Shown: positions 1 through 6,337 of the stretch, piece after piece
Position numbering within the stretch: the stretch's first letter is position 1
How the letters are laid out: the number at the start of each line of letters is the position of its first letter
From: JAZLIC01 sp045617225
Lineage (GTDB): Bacteria; Bacillota; Clostridia; Monoglobales; Monoglobaceae
Direction: 5' to 3'
NCBI GenBank assembly: GCA_045617225.1
Contig: JAZLIC010000030.1
Location: 1 to 9,235 of the forward strand
DNA: 9,235 bases
Program-made: the position numbers and the translations under genes
Notes under the pieces: generated by a model
Databases searched by the model: none
Told to the model about the DNA's origin: nothing
Seen by the model: the letters and a program-made list of their open reading frames with translations, nothing else

Positions 1-6
1 AGTTAA

Positions 7-21
7 ATAGTGCTATACTAT
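7..21 (+). promoter_or_regulatory. Extended -10 promoter of the ATPase gene, with overlapping small palindrome
   Basis: TGCTATACT at 11-19 is an extended -10 element (TG-N-TATACT). The matching -35 would lie just before the window, so it cannot be checked. Transcription would start near 26, giving a leader of about 45 bases before the ATG at 72. ATAGT-GCTAT-ACTAT (7-21) is a 5-5-5 inverted repeat covering the -10 and could be an operator, although such short AT-rich palindromes also arise by chance. Confidence 0.5.
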
Positions 22-71
22 ATTCGAACAAAGTGTGGAAATACGCAAAATTATCGAAAGAGGTGTTTTTA

Positions 72-1370
72 ATGATTGACAGAAAAAAATATCTTGATGC
101 ACTTATAAGTAAAAAAGAAAATGGTTTAGTCAAGGTTATCACAGGTATCAGGCGCTCGGGAAAATCTTATTTACTATTCACTATTTATAATAATTATTTA
201 AAATCAGTCGGAATTACAGAGGATTGCATTATTAAGTTAGCTCTTGATGATGATGAAAATGCAATGTACCGTAATCCATTGAAACTCGGAGAATATTTAA
301 GAGAATTGACCAAAGATAAAAGCAAAACTTATTATATATTTTTAGATGAAATTCAAAAAGTTGTAACCATGCAAAATCCTTATATTGATGGTGTTAAGGA
401 CGAAATTGGTTTTGTTGATGTTGTGCTTGGACTTATGAAATATGATAACTTGGATATATATGTAACCGGCAGTAATTCGAAAATGTTGTCAAGCGATATA
501 CTGACAGAATTTAGAGGACGTGGCGATGAAATCAGAGTAAATCCGCTTTCTTTCAGTGAGTTTTATGCAGCTTTTGATGGTGACAAGCACAATGCTTGGC
601 AAGAATATTATACTTACGGCGGTCTTCCGCTTGTTATGAAAAGAAAAGGTCATGAAGAAAAATCAAAGTATTTAATAGGATTATTCGACAAAATATATCT
701 TTCCGATATTATGGAGAGAAATCGTATTCTATATGATAAATCTGTTCTTGACGACCTTTTAAATATTGTATCATCATCAATAGGTTCACTTACGAATCCT
801 ACAAATATTGCAAACACATTTAATTCTGTTTTGAAAAATGATATAACCGACGAAACCATTGCTAAATATTTGGATTATTTTATAGATTCATTTCTCATTT
901 ACAAAGCGGAAAGATATGATGTTAAAGGGAGGAAATATATAGGCTCTCCGCTTAAATATTATTTCAGTGATGTAGGTCTTAGAAATGCTCGACTCAATTT
1001 TCGTCAACAAGAAGAAAATCATATTATGGAAAATATAATTTATAACGAATTATTCTATAGAGAATTTAATGTTGATGTAGGCGTAGTAGAATATAATTAT
1101 AAGGATGAAAATAGAAAAAGTCATCGAACTCAATTAGAAATTGATTTTATAGCAAATAAAAACAGCAAAAGATATTATATACAATCTGCACTAAGCGTTT
1201 CCGATGAAGAAAAACGATTGCAAGAAACTCGTTCATTAAAAAAAGTCGGAGATTCATTCAAAAAAATCGTGGTTGTAAAAGACCGAATTATTCCATGGCA
1301 TGATGAAGATGGCGTCCTTTATATAGGCATAGAGCAGTTTCTTCTCGAAGAAAACTCTTTAGATTTATAA
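72..1370 (+). CDS. AAA-type ATPase with C-terminal DUF4143 domain
   Basis: This encodes a 432-residue P-loop ATPase of the archaeal/bacterial AAA_14 plus DUF4143 family, whose cellular role is not settled. Visible motifs are Walker A GIRRSGKS (25-32), Walker B YYIFLDEIQ (88-95), a sensor-like YVTGSNS (130-136) and FRGRG (147-151). The C-terminal part (about 200-432) carries NELF (E326), LEIDF (D358) and YYIQ (Q371), the spacing of a PD-(D/E)XK-like fold with Gln where the usual Glu and Lys would stand, so nuclease activity is doubtful. I chose the ATG at 72 because AGAGGTG at 59-65 is a well-placed ribosome site. A GTG at 33 in the same frame has no such site and lies almost at the predicted transcription start. 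The length is normal for the family. The gene stands alone between its own promoter and terminator. Sampled lines are about 23-43% GC, lower than most of the window, which suits recent transfer. Confidence 0.9.
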   Translation: MIDRKKYLDALISKKENGLVKVITGIRRSGKSYLLFTIYNNYLKSVGITEDCIIKLALDDDENAMYRNPLKLGEYLRELTKDKSKTYYIFLDEIQKVVTMQNPYIDGVKDEIGFVDVVLGLMKYDNLDIYVTGSNSKMLSSDILTEFRGRGDEIRVNPLSFSEFYAAFDGDKHNAWQEYYTYGGLPLVMKRKGHEEKSKYLIGLFDKIYLSDIMERNRILYDKSVLDDLLNIVSSSIGSLTNPTNIANTFNSVLKNDITDETIAKYLDYFIDSFLIYKAERYDVKGRKYIGSPLKYYFSDVGLRNARLNFRQQEENHIMENIIYNELFYREFNVDVGVVEYNYKDENRKSHRTQLEIDFIANKNSKRYYIQSALSVSDEEKRLQETRSLKKVGDSFKKIVVVKDRIIPWHDEDGVLYIGIEQFLLEENSLDL

Positions 1371-1378
1371 ATAGCTTT

Positions 1379-1420
1379 GAACTGAAATATTTGAGTTGCT
1401 CAATTATTTCAGTTCTTTTC
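1379..1420 (+). terminator. Intrinsic terminator of the ATPase gene
   Basis: A 17-base-pair stem with a single mismatch (1379-1395 with 1399-1415) closes a three-base loop and is followed by TTTTC. It starts 9 bases after the stop codon at 1368-1370. It separates the ATPase transcript from the tRNA-like sequence downstream. Confidence 0.88.
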
Positions 1421-1495
1421 TCTGTTTGAATTACATCAGTTTTTTATGGGTTATTTAATTTGTTGTTAGTTGCTTTTTATTAGAGAAATTTGGGT

Positions 1496-1516
1496 AGCAT
1501 CAAAAAAGCATCAAAA
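1496..1516 (+). repeat. Two direct copies of AGCATCAAAA spaced 11 bases apart
   Basis: AGCATCAAAA occurs at 1496-1505 and again at 1507-1516, about 80-100 bases before the tRNA-Trp fragment. Short direct repeats at this distance from a crossover site resemble the arm-type sites bound by tyrosine recombinases. The sequence shows only the repeat; the binding role is inferred from the neighbouring tRNA fragment. Confidence 0.4.
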
Positions 1517-1597
1517 GGCACGAGGTTTAAAATGTTAGGTCTTACAAGTGGCTTCAAATGGGGAAAGGTTTGAGGATGAGTTCCAAGTGGAAACCAC

Positions 1598-1642
1598 CTC
1601 CAAAACCACGTGCCGAGGGTTCAAATCCTTCTGCCCCTGCCA
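1598..1642 (+). pseudogene. 3' half of tRNA-Trp(CCA), probable integration attachment site
   Basis: Starting at the anticodon loop, this matches a tRNA-Trp layout base by base. The loop is CTCCAAA (1598-1604) with anticodon CCA (1600-1602), and the 3' anticodon stem is ACCAC (1605-1609). A five-base variable loop follows (1610-1614). The T stem is GAGGG/CCTTC around TTCAAAT (1615-1631). The 3' acceptor strand is TGCCCCT (1632-1638), then G and encoded CCA. Bacterial tRNA-Trp genes commonly begin AGGGGC and end GCCCCTGCCA. The 5' partners are absent: the five bases before the loop are ACCAC where GTGGT is needed, and no AGGGGCA lies upstream. A weakly D-arm-like stretch (1580-1594) does not rescue it. 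A copy running from anticodon loop to CCA end is the usual core of an integrase att site in a tRNA gene. Confidence 0.72.
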
Positions 1643-1679
1643 AAAATCCTCGTTCTAAGGAACGGGGATTTTACTTTTT
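1643..1679 (+). terminator. Intrinsic terminator directly after the tRNA-Trp fragment
   Basis: A 13-base stem (1643-1655 with 1660-1672, one G-T pair) closes the loop TAAG and is followed by a T-rich run. It begins on the base after the encoded CCA, as expected for the original terminator of a tRNA transcript. This suggests that the DNA to the right of 1642 is the native downstream flank of a tRNA-Trp gene. The A and T runs on both sides may let it work in both directions. Confidence 0.75.
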
Positions 1680-1700
1680 CACTATTCCTTCTTAACTTCT

Positions 1701-1730
1701 CCTTAAATTGCCTTAAACCGCCTAAAACGA
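1701..1730 (+). repeat. Three imperfect 10-base tandem repeats
   Basis: CCTTAAATTG, CCTTAAACCG and CCTAAAACGA follow each other without gaps. The 10-base period equals about one helical turn, so all three copies would face the same side of the DNA. They could be a protein-binding array near the junction or simple decay of a repeat; the sequence does not decide. Confidence 0.4.
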
Positions 1731-1779
1731 GGATTTTTGGGAAGTAAAAAGTAATAGTGAATATGGAAGAAGTATGGTG

Positions 1780-1801
1780 CAAAATCGCTATTGCGATTTT
1801 G
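1780..1801. repeat. Perfect 9-base-pair hairpin with a TATT loop
   Basis: CAAAATCGC (1780-1788) and GCGATTTTG (1793-1801) pair perfectly around TATT. On the + strand TTTTG follows, giving a weak terminator look. On the - strand it lies 67 bases beyond the stop of the last operon gene but lacks a proper T run. It may be a weak bidirectional terminator or a dispersed intergenic repeat. Confidence 0.4.
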
Positions 1802-1867
1802 TTTTGAATATATAAATTTTACAAATTTCGCCCTCAATTTTTAATCTTCAATCTCGTCTTTGTGATT

Positions 1868-2350
1868 TTAGCTTTTCGCAGAGAATACTTCTTCCGCCGC
1901 CGCATAGGTTGCAACTGCACACACGACTGCGGCACTGTATTTTACATCAATAAAATGAACGGTCATCGGCAAAAGGAAAAGCAAAAGACCTGTAAGCTTA
2001 TTCGCAACCGAATGCGGAATATAAAACTTCCGCTCCTTTTTGCTTCTTTGCAGAATTCCCCAAATTTTCACCACGGCAATCAATGCCGTCCATACCCAAA
2101 TCCAAATCGGAACCGACAAGTGCGGCAATACCTTTAAGGCATATGCGGCGGTAAAAAACAAATCCGCAATACTGTCAAGCAACTCGCCCGTTGCACTTTC
2201 CGTGCGGAGCTTTCTTGCAAGAAATCCGTCCAGCACATCACTCACGCCGCACAGTAAATAAAGTGTCTTAAAGAGCGGAGAAAACGGAGCCAAAACAATA
2301 AGCAAAAGAGAGAACAAAATTCGGCTGAATGTTATTATATTTGCAACCAT
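1868..2350 (-). CDS. CDP-alcohol phosphatidyltransferase family protein
   Basis: This 160-residue integral membrane enzyme should transfer a phosphatidyl group from a CDP-linked lipid to an alcohol at the cytoplasmic face. The complete family signature D-x2-D-G-x2-A-R-x8-G-x3-D-x3-D is present with no missing residue (D38, D41, G42, A45, R46, G55, D59, D63). NIITFSR at 4-10 is the usual N-terminal helix opening. Hydrophobic segments lie near 11-34, 64-75, 80-100, 115-133 and 138-150. The acceptor alcohol cannot be read from the sequence; relatives include PgsA (glycerol phosphate) and others, and 160 residues is shorter than typical PgsA. It is the last gene of the - strand series, 55 bases after the acetyltransferase. 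The ATG at 2350 is supported by the conserved N-terminus, although the nearest good ribosome site, GGAGG at 2365-2369, is about 14 bases away. A ten-codon reading frame (2352-2381) ends one base before this ATG and could couple translation. Confidence 0.88.
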   Translation of the reverse strand: MVANIITFSRILFSLLLIVLAPFSPLFKTLYLLCGVSDVLDGFLARKLRTESATGELLDSIADLFFTAAYALKVLPHLSVPIWIWVWTALIAVVKIWGILQRSKKERKFYIPHSVANKLTGLLLFLLPMTVHFIDVKYSAAVVCAVATYAAAEEVFSAKS

Positions 2351-2405
2351 ATTAGCTCACTATTCCTCCAATCGGCTTCATTGTGTTTTCGCATTTATCT
2401 CTTCC

Positions 2406-2858
2406 TCATTTTCTGCGAGCAAATATCGGCCCTTCTTCGCCGATTTTTCCTGTTGGTATAAATCCTGATTTTTTAAGAACTTTTTGAGAGGCAATATTTG
2501 TTTCTTCCGTTTCAGCCGTAACACATACTACACCCAACTGCTTTAACGCCCACGAAACGGTCGCATTAACCGCTTCTGTTGCGTAGCCATGTCCCTGATA
2601 ATCCTCTAAAATACCATATCCGATTTCTGTTATGCCCTCGTTGGAAAGTCCTTTAAAGCAAAGCTCTCCGATGTGTGTGCCGTCTTTAAATTCTATCATC
2701 CAGATGGCATACCACTCCCACTTTTCGGGATGCATTAAAGCACCGCTCAGCATTTCGGAATAAGCCGCTTTCAGTTCGTCTATCGGTTGTGCCGCAATAA
2801 ATGCTTCCATCTGCTCTTTTGAAGATACATATATTTTTAATCGTTTTGTTTCAATCAT
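2406..2858 (-). CDS. GNAT-family N-acetyltransferase (RimJ/RimL-like)
   Basis: This 150-residue cytoplasmic enzyme should use acetyl-CoA to acetylate an amino group. It opens with IETKRLKIY, typical of RimJ/RimL-type members. The acetyl-CoA binding motif A is QGHGYA at 88-93, following beta strand EIGYGIL. The later NIASQKVLKKSGF (121-133) is the conserved Asn/Ser helix of this subgroup. The substrate is unknown; these proteins modify ribosomal proteins, antibiotics, small amines or cell-wall precursors, and nothing here narrows it down. It starts 44 bases after the stop of the GLUG protein and has no terminator before it, so it is probably co-transcribed. The start at 2858 has AAGGA just upstream, which overlaps the end of a two-codon frame described separately. 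Confidence 0.88.
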   Translation of the reverse strand: MIETKRLKIYVSSKEQMEAFIAAQPIDELKAAYSEMLSGALMHPEKWEWYAIWMIEFKDGTHIGELCFKGLSNEGITEIGYGILEDYQGHGYATEAVNATVSWALKQLGVVCVTAETEETNIASQKVLKKSGFIPTGKIGEEGPIFARRK

Positions 2859-2865
2859 ATTTTCC

Positions 2866-2888
2866 TTACTCCATTTTTATATCTCCTT
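2866..2888 (-). promoter_or_regulatory. Strong ribosome site leading a two-codon ATG-GAG-TAA frame
   Basis: On the - strand, AAGGAG (2888-2883) stands 8 bases before an ATG (2874-2872) that is followed by GAG and then TAA (2868-2866). The acetyltransferase ATG comes 7 bases after that stop, and its own AAGGA overlaps the TAA. The best ribosome site in the gap thus serves a start codon that stops after two residues. It may be a re-initiation or coupling device, or a start displaced by mutation. Confidence 0.45.
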
Positions 2889-2902
2889 GTAATCACTTCT
2901 GC

Positions 2903-5900
2903 TTATGCAAAATCAGGCATTTCTGTTTCGGCGTCCTTATCGGGCATTGACTCCCCTCGCCTCTTGTTAAATTTCTTTCCGATAACGAATGCCAAAGCAC
3001 ATATTATCAAAAGCAATAATGCGGAAACAAGTATAATACTGACATAACTTCTCTTTTGATATTCAAGGCATACCGTAGAGTAATGGCTTGACATTGAAAG
3101 TATCACATACTTTCCACGGGGTTTTGTTTTGACTTCTTCCCACTTATCATCAACAAGCTCCCACGCCCTGACCTTATTCTTATCCTTGTTCAATATCCTT
3201 ACGGTAACACTTTCTTTATCCTCCGTGTTTTGAATGGATATATCATATATGTCATACTTATCAAGCTTTTCGGGCGGCTGCGCATCACTGTTTTTTGTAA
3301 TGTGCAATCTTGCCCTGTCGTCAAATTTTCCCTCTGCCAACGCCAATGCGATTTTACCGGAATCGTCCTTTTCTTCACTTGATATTACCGTAATATAAGG
3401 CTTATACTCACATTCGATTTTTATATCGGACTTTACTTTTCCTTCCTCCGGCTTTTTCCATCTGCCGTAATATCCCCTTTTATTCGGCACCTTTGGATAG
3501 CTTATCAAGTAAGTATCACTGTCATACTCTATATCACGCTTTTCTACGATTCTTCCGTCCGCAACAAAGGTTACGGTAAAGCTGACAAAACGTTTGGGGA
3601 TATTTGTGCGGCTCTTTAATTCATCATAGGTTATCGGCTCTGCGTTATTATCATAGCTTATTCCGTCAACTGCACCAATGCCGTTATCAATAAAGGCATT
3701 TAAGCTTATCTTCCCTTCTTTGTCTGCTTCGCCCAAAATCGCACCTACGCTTTCATCGCCCGAAACCTCGGCAATGGATAAGCAGGACGATACGGTTTTT
3801 GCTCTGCCTGCAACTCCGCCTACAAACCGTTTTCCGACGGCAGAGCATTTTCCGTAGCTTTCGCTTATCATTGAATTACTTTTGCCTGCCACGCCGCCTA
3901 CATAGTTACCGTCTGTGCTTTCTGTCCTTCCATAGCCCTCACACTTGTATACCGTGCCTATTTCCGAGCAACCGACCACGCCGCCCACACAGTCCTTTTT
4001 GCCCACGGTTTCACCGTCATTGACACACGAAATCACTATATCCTTTGTAATATATTTAAAGTTTAAGGAGTCGGGCTTTTTAAGCTCATCTTCAGGGTCT
4101 TTTGTAAATTCAATCCCCATTGTGCCGACTATTCCGCCGACGTTTCTGTCCGCCTCAATATTTCCGAAGTTGGTACAATCATCAATTTTTCCTTCCTTTG
4201 TTCTTTCCAGGTCCTCATTTGATGCGTCAACAATAACATCTTCTATCTCTCTGCCTTCGTTTGTGACATCTTCGATTTTTGACACCATCATATTCATAAT
4301 CGTATTAAATTTTTCGCTTATCTGACCGATATCGGCAGTAAGCTTTTTTGATTTTTGATGTGTTGTCTGTCTTAAAGTTTCAATTTCTGTTGAAATAGAT
4401 GAAAACGAGTCAAATAATTTGTCGCTTATATCGTTTATATTATCCTTCAAGAGTTCAAACTCCAAAGGCTCTGTTTGGGAGATATCCTCTGCGATTTCCG
4501 CAAGCTCTCCGCTTGCCTCTTTGAAATATGACAGTGCATTTGACAAAGAATCACTGATTTTTGATATATCCTTATCTATTGCCAGATAATAAAGTGCGTC
4601 ATCAAAATACTTTATTGCACTGTATATATTATCAAAAACATTTGACAGGCTTTCAAAATCAATTTTGGAGTTTTCCAAAATAACAAACAAATCATTGTCT
4701 ATGTTTTCAAGTTGCTCTATCATTACTGCCAGACTGTCAATACAAGCTTGCGCAGCATTCTTTATTGTATCGGTATTTGTGTCTGCAACTTCAAAGTCAT
4801 CAGTCTTGGTGCTTATTATCGAATATATTGTTTCAACGTCCTCTTTTAAATCTTTCTTTGCGGTGATTAAATCCCTTAAAGAGATAGACAAGTCGGAAAC
4901 GGCCGCTCTCGTTTTCTTCTCATTCCTTACCAAGACCGAATCTTGCAAGGATTTTACTGCCCTTGAAACCTTTTTAAGTGCCTTGTGCATAGAATTAGCG
5001 GCACTTTTAAGGCTGCCCTTTGAGGATTTTGCATCGGTTTTTGTATCGTCAAGCTCATCAATCTCGTCCAGGAGAGAGTCAAGCTCATCAATGGCGTCTA
5101 TCATTTCTTCCGAGGCGGACTCAAAATTTTCAAAGACAGGTCCTGCCTTGCGGATTGCATTGGAAATAACGGCAACTTCTGCATTTGCCTTGCCCAAATT
5201 CGTATCTACAAAATCATTTGTACTGTCCAATAACTCCCTTGTACTGTCCTGTGCTAATTTACTGTCGCCCGATATATTTTCAAGAATTTTATAGACATCG
5301 TCATTTAAATTATCCGTATCTGCAATCAGTGCATTTGTAAGGCTTTGAAGATTAACAAGCTCCGTTCTTATATCGCCCAACGACTTTGAGGAGGAGTCTA
5401 ATGTAATATACGGCTCCGCCTGACCGACTATGCCGCCAACATCTTTGCGCCCTCTGACGATACCGTTATTTATGCAGCCTAAAACATAGCCTTTCTGTCT
5501 GCCGCAAATACCACCTACATTATATCCGATATGCGGATATCCGATTTTGGAATTATTGACAGAGCCTTCGACTATTCCTAAGCTGTATCCCACTATACCG
5601 CCTATATCGGAATTGACCAAGGGATCGGTTTCCTCGTCATCTTTTTTATCAACATAAGTTTCAACAAAGGAATCCACATCAAAATCCAGGTTTGACAGGT
5701 CTTGCTTTTTATCCTCATAAGAGGTATTAACCTCTGCATTATTTGTGCAGTTTAAAACTAAGCCGTTGTTCTTTCCGACTATACCGCCGACCTTATTTTC
5801 GCCCAGAACGCTTCCGTTTATTGTGCAGGAGATAAGTCTTCCGCTTGTTTTATTTTCTCCGACTATGCCGCCTATAATACTTTTTCCCTTTACCATGCCG

Positions 5901-6337
5901 TCTACGGTGCAGTTTTCAACAGTACCGTCATTTTCGCCCGCAATACCACCCAAAGAGCATTTTGAGCCGCTGCCGATGTTCTTTAATTTTACATTCAAAT
6001 CAGACACAGTCGCCCCTGTGCCTATATACCTGAACAAGCCATAGTGCGAACCGTCGCTTGAAAGTTTAAACCCTGAAATCGTATGACCGTTTCCGTAAAA
6101 TTTCCCGTAGAATATCGGTACGGACGATACATTCAGCTTCTTTAAATCAATATCATTTTCGAGGGACACGGTTTTGCCCCTCGACCAACTGTCAAGAGTA
6201 CATTTTTGCGAGAAGTCCGCAAAATCCTTAGCTGTATAAATATGTATTGTATCACCGCTTGCGGATATGAGCGGCATATATGGTATAGATAAAACCAATA
6301 CCAAAATAAACGCAAACCATCTATTCTTCCTCATCAT
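2903..6337 (-). CDS. Exported GLUG-repeat membrane protein with long helical insertion
   Basis: This 1144-residue protein is of unknown function. Order of parts: signal peptide (about 1-28, hydrophobic core FAFILVLVLS, cut near SAS); an opening beta block with FYGKFYGNGHTISGF and GLFRYIG; GLUG repeats of the form VGGIVG...G.V..C.N.G at about 130, 157, 184, 246, 275 and 300; about 400 mostly helical residues (312-712), rich in Asp, Glu, Lys, Ser and Leu with only two prolines; more GLUG repeats near 735, 785, 813, 839 and 864; an Flg_new/Listeria-Bacteroides-like repeat (920-978, VTFVADG...GYYGRW); a beta-rich stretch to about 1095 ending in SSHYSTVCLEY; one membrane helix (1100-1120); and a short charged cytoplasmic tail. 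There is no LPXTG, so it is anchored by its helix. I chose the ATG at 6337, 8 bases after AAGG; an ATG at 6334 and a GTG at 6346 are alternatives. It overlaps the exporter gene by 17 bases, implying coupled translation and joint function. Confidence 0.85.
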   Translation of the reverse strand: MMRKNRWFAFILVLVLSIPYMPLISASGDTIHIYTAKDFADFSQKCTLDSWSRGKTVSLENDIDLKKLNVSSVPIFYGKFYGNGHTISGFKLSSDGSHYGLFRYIGTGATVSDLNVKLKNIGSGSKCSLGGIAGENDGTVENCTVDGMVKGKSIIGGIVGENKTSGRLISCTINGSVLGENKVGGIVGKNNGLVLNCTNNAEVNTSYEDKKQDLSNLDFDVDSFVETYVDKKDDEETDPLVNSDIGGIVGYSLGIVEGSVNNSKIGYPHIGYNVGGICGRQKGYVLGCINNGIVRGRKDVGGIVGQAEPYITLDSSSKSLGDIRTELVNLQSLTNALIADTDNLNDDVYKILENISGDSKLAQDSTRELLDSTNDFVDTNLGKANAEVAVISNAIRKAGPVFENFESASEEMIDAIDELDSLLDEIDELDDTKTDAKSSKGSLKSAANSMHKALKKVSRAVKSLQDSVLVRNEKKTRAAVSDLSISLRDLITAKKDLKEDVETIYSIISTKTDDFEVADTNTDTIKNAAQACIDSLAVMIEQLENIDNDLFVILENSKIDFESLSNVFDNIYSAIKYFDDALYYLAIDKDISKISDSLSNALSYFKEASGELAEIAEDISQTEPLEFELLKDNINDISDKLFDSFSSISTEIETLRQTTHQKSKKLTADIGQISEKFNTIMNMMVSKIEDVTNEGREIEDVIVDASNEDLERTKEGKIDDCTNFGNIEADRNVGGIVGTMGIEFTKDPEDELKKPDSLNFKYITKDIVISCVNDGETVGKKDCVGGVVGCSEIGTVYKCEGYGRTESTDGNYVGGVAGKSNSMISESYGKCSAVGKRFVGGVAGRAKTVSSCLSIAEVSGDESVGAILGEADKEGKISLNAFIDNGIGAVDGISYDNNAEPITYDELKSRTNIPKRFVSFTVTFVADGRIVEKRDIEYDSDTYLISYPKVPNKRGYYGRWKKPEEGKVKSDIKIECEYKPYITVISSEEKDDSGKIALALAEGKFDDRARLHITKNSDAQPPEKLDKYDIYDISIQNTEDKESVTVRILNKDKNKVRAWELVDDKWEEVKTKPRGKYVILSMSSHYSTVCLEYQKRSYVSIILVSALLLLIICALAFVIGKKFNKRRGESMPDKDAETEMPDFA

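Larger units (their letters stand above)
1642..1761. repeat. Nested inverted repeats, including a 13-base perfect pair
   Basis: AAAAATCCTCGTT (1642-1654) is perfectly complementary to AACGAGGATTTTT (1726-1738), so the left arm of the tRNA terminator can pair either locally (1660-1672) or with this distant arm. Inside and outside it, TTCACTATT (1678-1686) is complementary to AATAGTGAA (1753-1761). The sequence looks like a small imperfect palindromic repeat rather than an insertion sequence, because there is no transposase. Confidence 0.45.
1371..1867. other. Non-coding junction region between two converging units
   Basis: About 500 bases lie between the ends of two converging genes, and I see no credible coding region in them. 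They hold the ATPase terminator, a pair of 11-base direct repeats, a 3' half of tRNA-Trp, its terminator hairpin, three 10-base repeats, inverted repeats and one more hairpin, each listed separately. The stretch 1802-1867 is AT-rich with nothing I can name. The piling up of repeats beside a partial tRNA suggests a recombination junction. Confidence 0.7.

Noticed and set aside
33..71. Upstream GTG start of the ATPase gene
   Set aside because: It has no ribosome site and lies about 7 bases from the predicted transcription start, while the ATG at 72 has a well-placed AGAGGTG and begins where family proteins begin.
1500..1597. Remnant of an integrase gene next to the tRNA fragment
   Set aside because: Both strands give only short frames broken by stops, and I see no Arg-His-x-x-His or catalytic Tyr context.
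1559..1642. A complete tRNA-Trp gene
   Set aside because: GGGG at 1560-1563 could pair with the acceptor CCCC, but the flanking bases mismatch, the anticodon stem 5' strand is ACCAC instead of GTGGT, and the D arm is only loosely similar. I treat it as a 3' half only.
1496..1730. CRISPR array
   Set aside because: The repeats are only 10-11 bases long, are tandem or nearly so, and have no regular spacers; no cas gene is present.
1642..1801. An insertion sequence or MITE
   Set aside because: There is no transposase, no clear terminal inverted repeat pair with target duplication, and the inverted repeats are nested and short. A small repeat remains possible but cannot be supported from one copy.
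1862..2261. Two overlapping + strand reading frames of 91 and 73 codons
   Set aside because: They lie opposite the CDP-alcohol phosphatidyltransferase, whose full catalytic signature is on the other strand, and they show no recognisable domain.
5049..5093. Direct DNA repeat of CAAGCTCATCAAT inside the GLUG gene
   Set aside because: It encodes the repeated DELD/DEID residues of the helical block and is explained by the protein sequence.
4665..5294. A 209-codon + strand reading frame
   Set aside because: It is the mirror of the helical block of the GLUG protein. Its Ser- and Phe-rich composition is what antisense reading of Glu/Asp/Lys-rich coding DNA gives.
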